From positions 1 through 9,478 of the forward strand of contig CALJMB010000055.1 of NCBI GenBank assembly GCA_937982515.1: a stretch of 9,478 bases of DNA, written 5' to 3'. The position numbers and the translations under genes are program-made. Shown here piece after piece: positions 6,980 through 9,478 of this stretch; within the stretch, counting starts at the first letter, position 1; every line of letters begins with the position of its first letter. The notes under the pieces are model-generated. The model searched no databases. It was given only the letters and a program-made list of their open reading frames with translations, and was not told the origin of the DNA. This DNA comes from an uncultured Balneolaceae bacterium (lineage in GTDB: Bacteria > Bacteroidota > Rhodothermia > Balneolales > Balneolaceae).

Positions 6980-7009
6980 TTTCCCCGAATATAACATCAA
7001 ACGGGGAAA
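6980..7009. promoter_or_regulatory. Inverted repeat in the citrate synthase leader
   Basis: TTTCCCCG (6980-6987) and CGGGGAAA (7002-7009) form a perfect 8-bp stem around a 14-nt loop, about 40 bp upstream of the citrate synthase start codon. No T-run directly follows on the minus strand, and it lies more than 130 bp past the mazG stop codon, so it is not an obvious mazG terminator. A repressor operator or a 5' UTR structure is possible; function is inferred only. Confidence 0.45.
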
Positions 7010-7142
7010 AATTCATGTGCTAAGTAAAACGCCGCCAATTGATTAATATCTCGTTACCCTGTAATAACGCATTATCAGGCGCCAGCGTTTAGAAATGATC
7101 AAAATTAACAGTTGGCTTGTGTACAATCTGTAGTAAAGATTA

Positions 7143-7913
7143 TTATTGTTTTACAACTGTTTTAGCTTCCTCCCAATAAATATCCATCTCTTCAAGCGTA
7201 GCATCTACTAAACTTTTACCCTCTTCCGCCAGTTTCATCTCAATATAACGCAACCTGCTTTCAAACTTTCGGTTTGTTTGCCTCAGACTGTCTTCACTTG
7301 CGATATCGAAAAAGCGTCCGACGTTGACCAATGAAAAGAGTACATCCCCGAATTCTTCTTCTTTTTTCTCCTGGCTGCCATCCTGCAGCGCTTCCCTGAA
7401 CTCTGCTATTTCCTCCTCGAGCTTATCCCACACTTGCGACCATTCCGGCCAGTCAAACCCGACATTCGCCGCTTTTTCCTGCATGCGCTGAGCCCGGATA
7501 AGAGCCGGCAGATGAACAGGCATTCCATCCAGGACCGACTGTTTTCCCTCTTTCATTTTTATAGTCTCCCAATTCTCGGCAACTTCCTGTTCCGTGCCGG
7601 CAACAGCATCGCCAAACACATGGGGATGTCTGCGAATCAGCTTTTCCTGAATGGAGTAAATCACATCTTCTATATCAAAATGCCCCGATTCGGTGGCCAT
7701 TCGGCTGTGGAAGATGATATGCAACAGCAAATCTCCCAATTCTTTTTTCAATTCATCGAAATCTTTTTGATCTATAGCATCGACAGCCTCGTACGCCTCT
7801 TCAATGAGATTGTCTTTGATGCTCTCGTGGGTTTGCTTACGATCCCAGGGACACTCTTTTCGGAGAATTTTTATGATAGATACGAGATCGTCGAAATTAC
7901 GGGTTGGCTTCAT
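7143..7913 (-). CDS. mazG: Nucleoside triphosphate pyrophosphohydrolase MazG
   Basis: MazG hydrolyses NTPs and dNTPs to the monophosphate and pyrophosphate, clearing non-canonical nucleotides and in E. coli affecting ppGpp levels. The 256-residue product (E. coli MazG: 263) has the tandem two-domain layout. Domain 1 has CPWDRKQTHESI (21-32), then EEAYE with acidic ligands Glu38, Glu39 and Glu42, and ELGD (58-61) with Glu58 and Asp61. RRHPHVFGD follows at 94-102. Domain 2 repeats the pattern with LEEEIAEF (165-172) and EEFGD (186-190). ATG 7913, beginning MKPTRNFDDL, was chosen. An in-frame ATG at 8030 would add 39 residues encoded by repeats, with no family match. There is no Shine-Dalgarno; instead a heptanucleotide array ends 8 nt before the start. 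A 202-bp gap separates it from citrate synthase. Confidence 0.96.
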   Translation of the reverse strand: MKPTRNFDDLVSIIKILRKECPWDRKQTHESIKDNLIEEAYEAVDAIDQKDFDELKKELGDLLLHIIFHSRMATESGHFDIEDVIYSIQEKLIRRHPHVFGDAVAGTEQEVAENWETIKMKEGKQSVLDGMPVHLPALIRAQRMQEKAANVGFDWPEWSQVWDKLEEEIAEFREALQDGSQEKKEEEFGDVLFSLVNVGRFFDIASEDSLRQTNRKFESRLRYIEMKLAEEGKSLVDATLEEMDIYWEEAKTVVKQ

Positions 7914-7921
7914 GCTTTGTG

Positions 7922-7963
7922 TTAGATGTTGGAAGTTAGAGGCTGGAAGTTGGATGTTGGAGC
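7922..7963. repeat. Heptanucleotide array in the mazG leader (left inverted arm)
   Basis: Six 7-bp units run in register: ttagatg, ttggaag, ttagagg, ctggaag, ttggatg, ttggagc. The array lies 8 nt upstream of the mazG start codon. Positions 7929-7962 are the inverted match of 8168-8201 at 31 of 34 positions, the first 21 of the latter being perfect. In mazG sense the RNA would read as a C/A/T-rich ccaactt-type leader, leaving little room for a normal ribosome binding site. Confidence 0.85.
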
Positions 7964-8020
7964 GCCACAGTATGACGCTCCGGGTTTTTCCCCTGCTGTA
8001 GCGGCGCATTGCATGCGCCG
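7959..8020. repeat. REP-like pair of hairpins
   Basis: Two stems lie close together: ggagcg (7959-7964) with cgctcc (7976-7981) around an 11-nt loop, and the perfect 8-bp cggcgcat (8002-8009) with atgcgccg (8013-8020) around a 3-nt loop. Two GC-rich imperfect palindromes in an intergenic gap are typical of REP/BIME-type bacterial repeats. The first stem overlaps the end of the heptanucleotide array, so the elements are nested or fused. No REP-associated transposase is in the window. Confidence 0.6.
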
Positions 8021-8063
8021 AAAGGGACACATGATAAGTAAAAAGTGAGTTATTTCTTTATTG

Positions 8064-8160
8064 TGCCTAATTTCAGACAACCCTCTTAATCCCTCTGCCG
8101 GTAGTCGGACAGGCTCTTTGTTAAGGGGAAGATTTAGAATCATGCTCCTTCTATTGTAAG
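8064..8160 (+). repeat. Dispersed intergenic repeat, copy B
   Basis: Positions 8091-8159 align gaplessly to 577-645 (copy A) with 52 of 69 identities and the same orientation; the shared word tgcct extends the similarity left to 8064. Copy B lies between the two inverted heptanucleotide arrays. The core gatttagaatcatgctcct may mark a family present elsewhere in the genome, which cannot be tested here. Confidence 0.7.
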
Positions 8161-8167
8161 AGGCATC

Positions 8168-8204
8168 CTCCAACATCCAACTTCCAGCTTCTAATTTCCA
8201 GTCT
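8168..8204. repeat. Heptanucleotide array at the secreted-protein gene stop (right inverted arm)
   Basis: Units ccaacat, ccaactt, ccagctt, ctaattt, ccagtct run from 8170 to 8204, the inverse of the 7922-7963 array. The array ends within the stop codon (8203-8205) of the minus-strand gene. A minus-strand transcript continuing into mazG would carry both arms and could fold into a stem of about 34 bp that covers the mazG leader. Confidence 0.85.
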
Positions 8205-9465
8205 ATGTTTTTCTTTTTTCTTTCTTAGCGGCCGGGAACAGAATATTGTTGAGGATAAGCCTGTAGCCGGGACTGGTGGGGTGCAGGCTCAGATCTGTGG
8301 GCGGATCGTTGACCCGGTGGGTATAGTCTTCGGGGTCGTGTCCGGCATAGAACGTAAATGTTCCGTTACCGTAATTACCGTGGATGTACTTAACCATATT
8401 CCGCCCCGGACTCTCTCCCAGTACTACGACCGATTCCTTTATTTTATCTTTCTGGAAGGCCGTAGTTTGTCCGTAAAATCCCCGTATGCTGCTTACATGA
8501 TTCTGGGTAAGCATGGTAGGCACGGGATCCCATTTGGCTGAAAACTCAAACAGGGTAAAAAAATCTAGTTTCTGATCTACCTGGTTGAGTTGAACCGGCA
8601 CATCGATGTCTGCATGTTCATATTCAGCCGGATCGGTGATCAGGGTAAAATCCCGGAAAGCCAGTGTTTTTGAAAAATCGAGTTTCTGTTGCGCGTTGGG
8701 ATCGGCCGGATCACCGTCAAACTGAACAGGGACAATATCTATCCCTTCGGCAGCGAGAGCGATATCAAAGGTGTCTGTACCCGAACACATCGCAAACAGA
8801 AATCCTCCATTCCCCACATACTCTTTGATTGTACGGGCCACTGCTTTCTTCTCTTCACTTACCTTGTCAAAACCTAACTCCCGGGCCATAGCCTCCATCT
8901 GGTTTACCTGTTGTATATACCACGAATCATTACGCGAGGTCGACCAGAACTTTCCATATTGTCCGGTAAAATCCTCATGGTGCAGGTGGAGCCAGTCGTA
9001 ATCGGACAGCTTTCCCTGCAGCACTTCAGGATCCCATACTTTATCGTATTCCACTTCGGCGTAGGTCAGCGCCAGGGTCACGGCATCATCCCAGGGAAGA
9101 GCCTGTTTCGGGGTATATACAGCTATTTTAGGGGCTTTATCCAGCTTGACAACCGCCGTATTAACATCAGGCTGTTCCACTTCACCGATCATACCGGCTG
9201 CTTTGGACGCACTGATTACTTCGGCCTCTACATTTTTAAGCCGGCAGGTCCGTAGAAGCTCTTCGGAATAACCCGTCAGAAAACTCCCTCCACGGTAATT
9301 AAGCAGCCATTCCGCCGAATTTCCCTTTTGCAGGTTGTTGAAGATGATGCCATAAGCTTTTAGATGGTTGGTCTGAGATCCATCCATGGGAATGAAAATC
9401 TGCTGTTGGGCAGCGAGTGGTAAATAAAGGATAAGCTGTAGTAACAAGAGCGTGATAAATCGCAT
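8203..9465 (-). CDS. Secreted GATase-like protein of unknown function (often labelled 'asparagine synthetase B')
   Basis: The product has 420 residues. Residues 1-19 form a clear Sec signal peptide: MRF, a hydrophobic run to about 15, then PLAAQ with a cleavage site around 19-20. The mature protein therefore acts outside the cytoplasm. Visible blocks are IFIPMDGSQTNHLKAYG (23-39), LNYRGGSF (55-62), KIAVYTP (113-119), WLHLHHEDFTGQYGKFW (158-174), FAMCSGTDTFD (224-234) with Cys227, and a C-terminal YAGHDPEDYTH block (373-383). From memory, Bacteroidota proteins of this type are auto-annotated as asparagine synthetase B, but I see neither the N-terminal Cys2 glutaminase domain nor the PP-loop SGGxDS motif, so that name is unlikely to be right. 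The central fold resembles a class-I GATase-like domain, by inference. The start codon is 1 nt from a heptanucleotide repeat and has no Shine-Dalgarno. Confidence 0.8.
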   Translation of the reverse strand: MRFITLLLLQLILYLPLAAQQQIFIPMDGSQTNHLKAYGIIFNNLQKGNSAEWLLNYRGGSFLTGYSEELLRTCRLKNVEAEVISASKAAGMIGEVEQPDVNTAVVKLDKAPKIAVYTPKQALPWDDAVTLALTYAEVEYDKVWDPEVLQGKLSDYDWLHLHHEDFTGQYGKFWSTSRNDSWYIQQVNQMEAMARELGFDKVSEEKKAVARTIKEYVGNGGFLFAMCSGTDTFDIALAAEGIDIVPVQFDGDPADPNAQQKLDFSKTLAFRDFTLITDPAEYEHADIDVPVQLNQVDQKLDFFTLFEFSAKWDPVPTMLTQNHVSSIRGFYGQTTAFQKDKIKESVVVLGESPGRNMVKYIHGNYGNGTFTFYAGHDPEDYTHRVNDPPTDLSLHPTSPGYRLILNNILFPAAKKEKRKT

Positions 9466-9466
9466 G

Positions 9467-9478
9467 TTGGAAGTTGGA
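9467..9478. repeat. Heptanucleotide array upstream of the secreted-protein gene, cut by the window edge
   Basis: ttggaag followed by ttgga begins 1 nt upstream of the minus-strand start codon (9465-9463) and continues past the window. The unit and orientation are those of the mazG-leader array at 7922-7963. The array at the gene's other end (8168-8204) is inverted relative to this one, so the gene is bracketed by inverted heptanucleotide repeats. Confidence 0.6.

Noticed and set aside
6941..7000. N-terminal extension of citrate synthase from ATG 7000
   Set aside because: The extension overlaps the leader hairpin and lacks family similarity, while ATG 6940 has a GGAG at good spacing.
7434..7925. 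163-codon plus-strand ORF
   Set aside because: It is antisense to mazG, which has both catalytic domains intact.
7914..8030. N-terminal extension of MazG from ATG 8030
   Set aside because: The added 39 residues are encoded by the heptanucleotide array and REP-like hairpins and do not fit the family; ATG 7913 gives a normal MazG N-terminus.
8203..9465. Asparagine synthetase B as a functional call
   Set aside because: The required N-terminal nucleophile domain and PP-loop are not visible, and a signal peptide is present.

Overview
The window looks like a chromosomal stretch from the Bacteroidota side of the tree, most likely a Balneolota/Rhodothermota-type bacterium. This is an inference. It rests on the style of LeuS, on the secreted protein at the right end (a type usually auto-labelled 'asparagine synthetase B' in that group), on a bacterial GH3 protein, on mostly weak or absent Shine-Dalgarno sequences, and on intergenic gaps packed with short dispersed repeats. 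No 16S or other decisive marker is present.

Layout. Positions 1-746 hold no convincing complete gene. They contain a degenerate 7-bp-periodic tract, an 11-bp-phased repeat with a hairpin, an 11-codon ORF behind a strong ribosome binding site, and one copy of a dispersed repeat. leuS (leucyl-tRNA synthetase, +) follows at 747-3365. It converges on a GH3-family adenylating enzyme (-, 3518-4939), and the 152-bp gap between their stop codons is filled end to end by a palindromic repeat element. Positions 4940-5776 hold more members of that repeat family and a decayed GxxExxY-family gene (+, about 5274-5658) with two frameshifts and three in-frame stops. Three minus-strand genes follow: citrate synthase (5777-6940), MazG nucleotide pyrophosphohydrolase (7143-7913) and a secreted GATase-like protein (8203-9465).

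The intact genes are housekeeping: translation (LeuS), entry into the TCA cycle (citrate synthase) and nucleotide-pool sanitation (MazG). A possible acyl-amido synthetase (GH3) and an exported protein of unknown role complete the set. Gaps of 200-300 bp separate the three right-hand minus-strand genes, so they need not form one operon.

The unusual content is between the genes. Heptanucleotide arrays lie directly upstream of the start codons of mazG and the secreted-protein gene, and a third, inverted array overlaps the secreted-protein stop codon. The mazG array and the inverted array share 34-nt arms matching at 31 positions. A dispersed repeat of about 70 bp occurs both before leuS and before mazG. 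The most interpretable candidate system is the GxxExxY pseudogene bordered by CCGCAGATTAC-type repeats, which looks like a dead copy of a dispersed repeat-plus-gene module. I found no CRISPR array, tRNA, rRNA or transposase.
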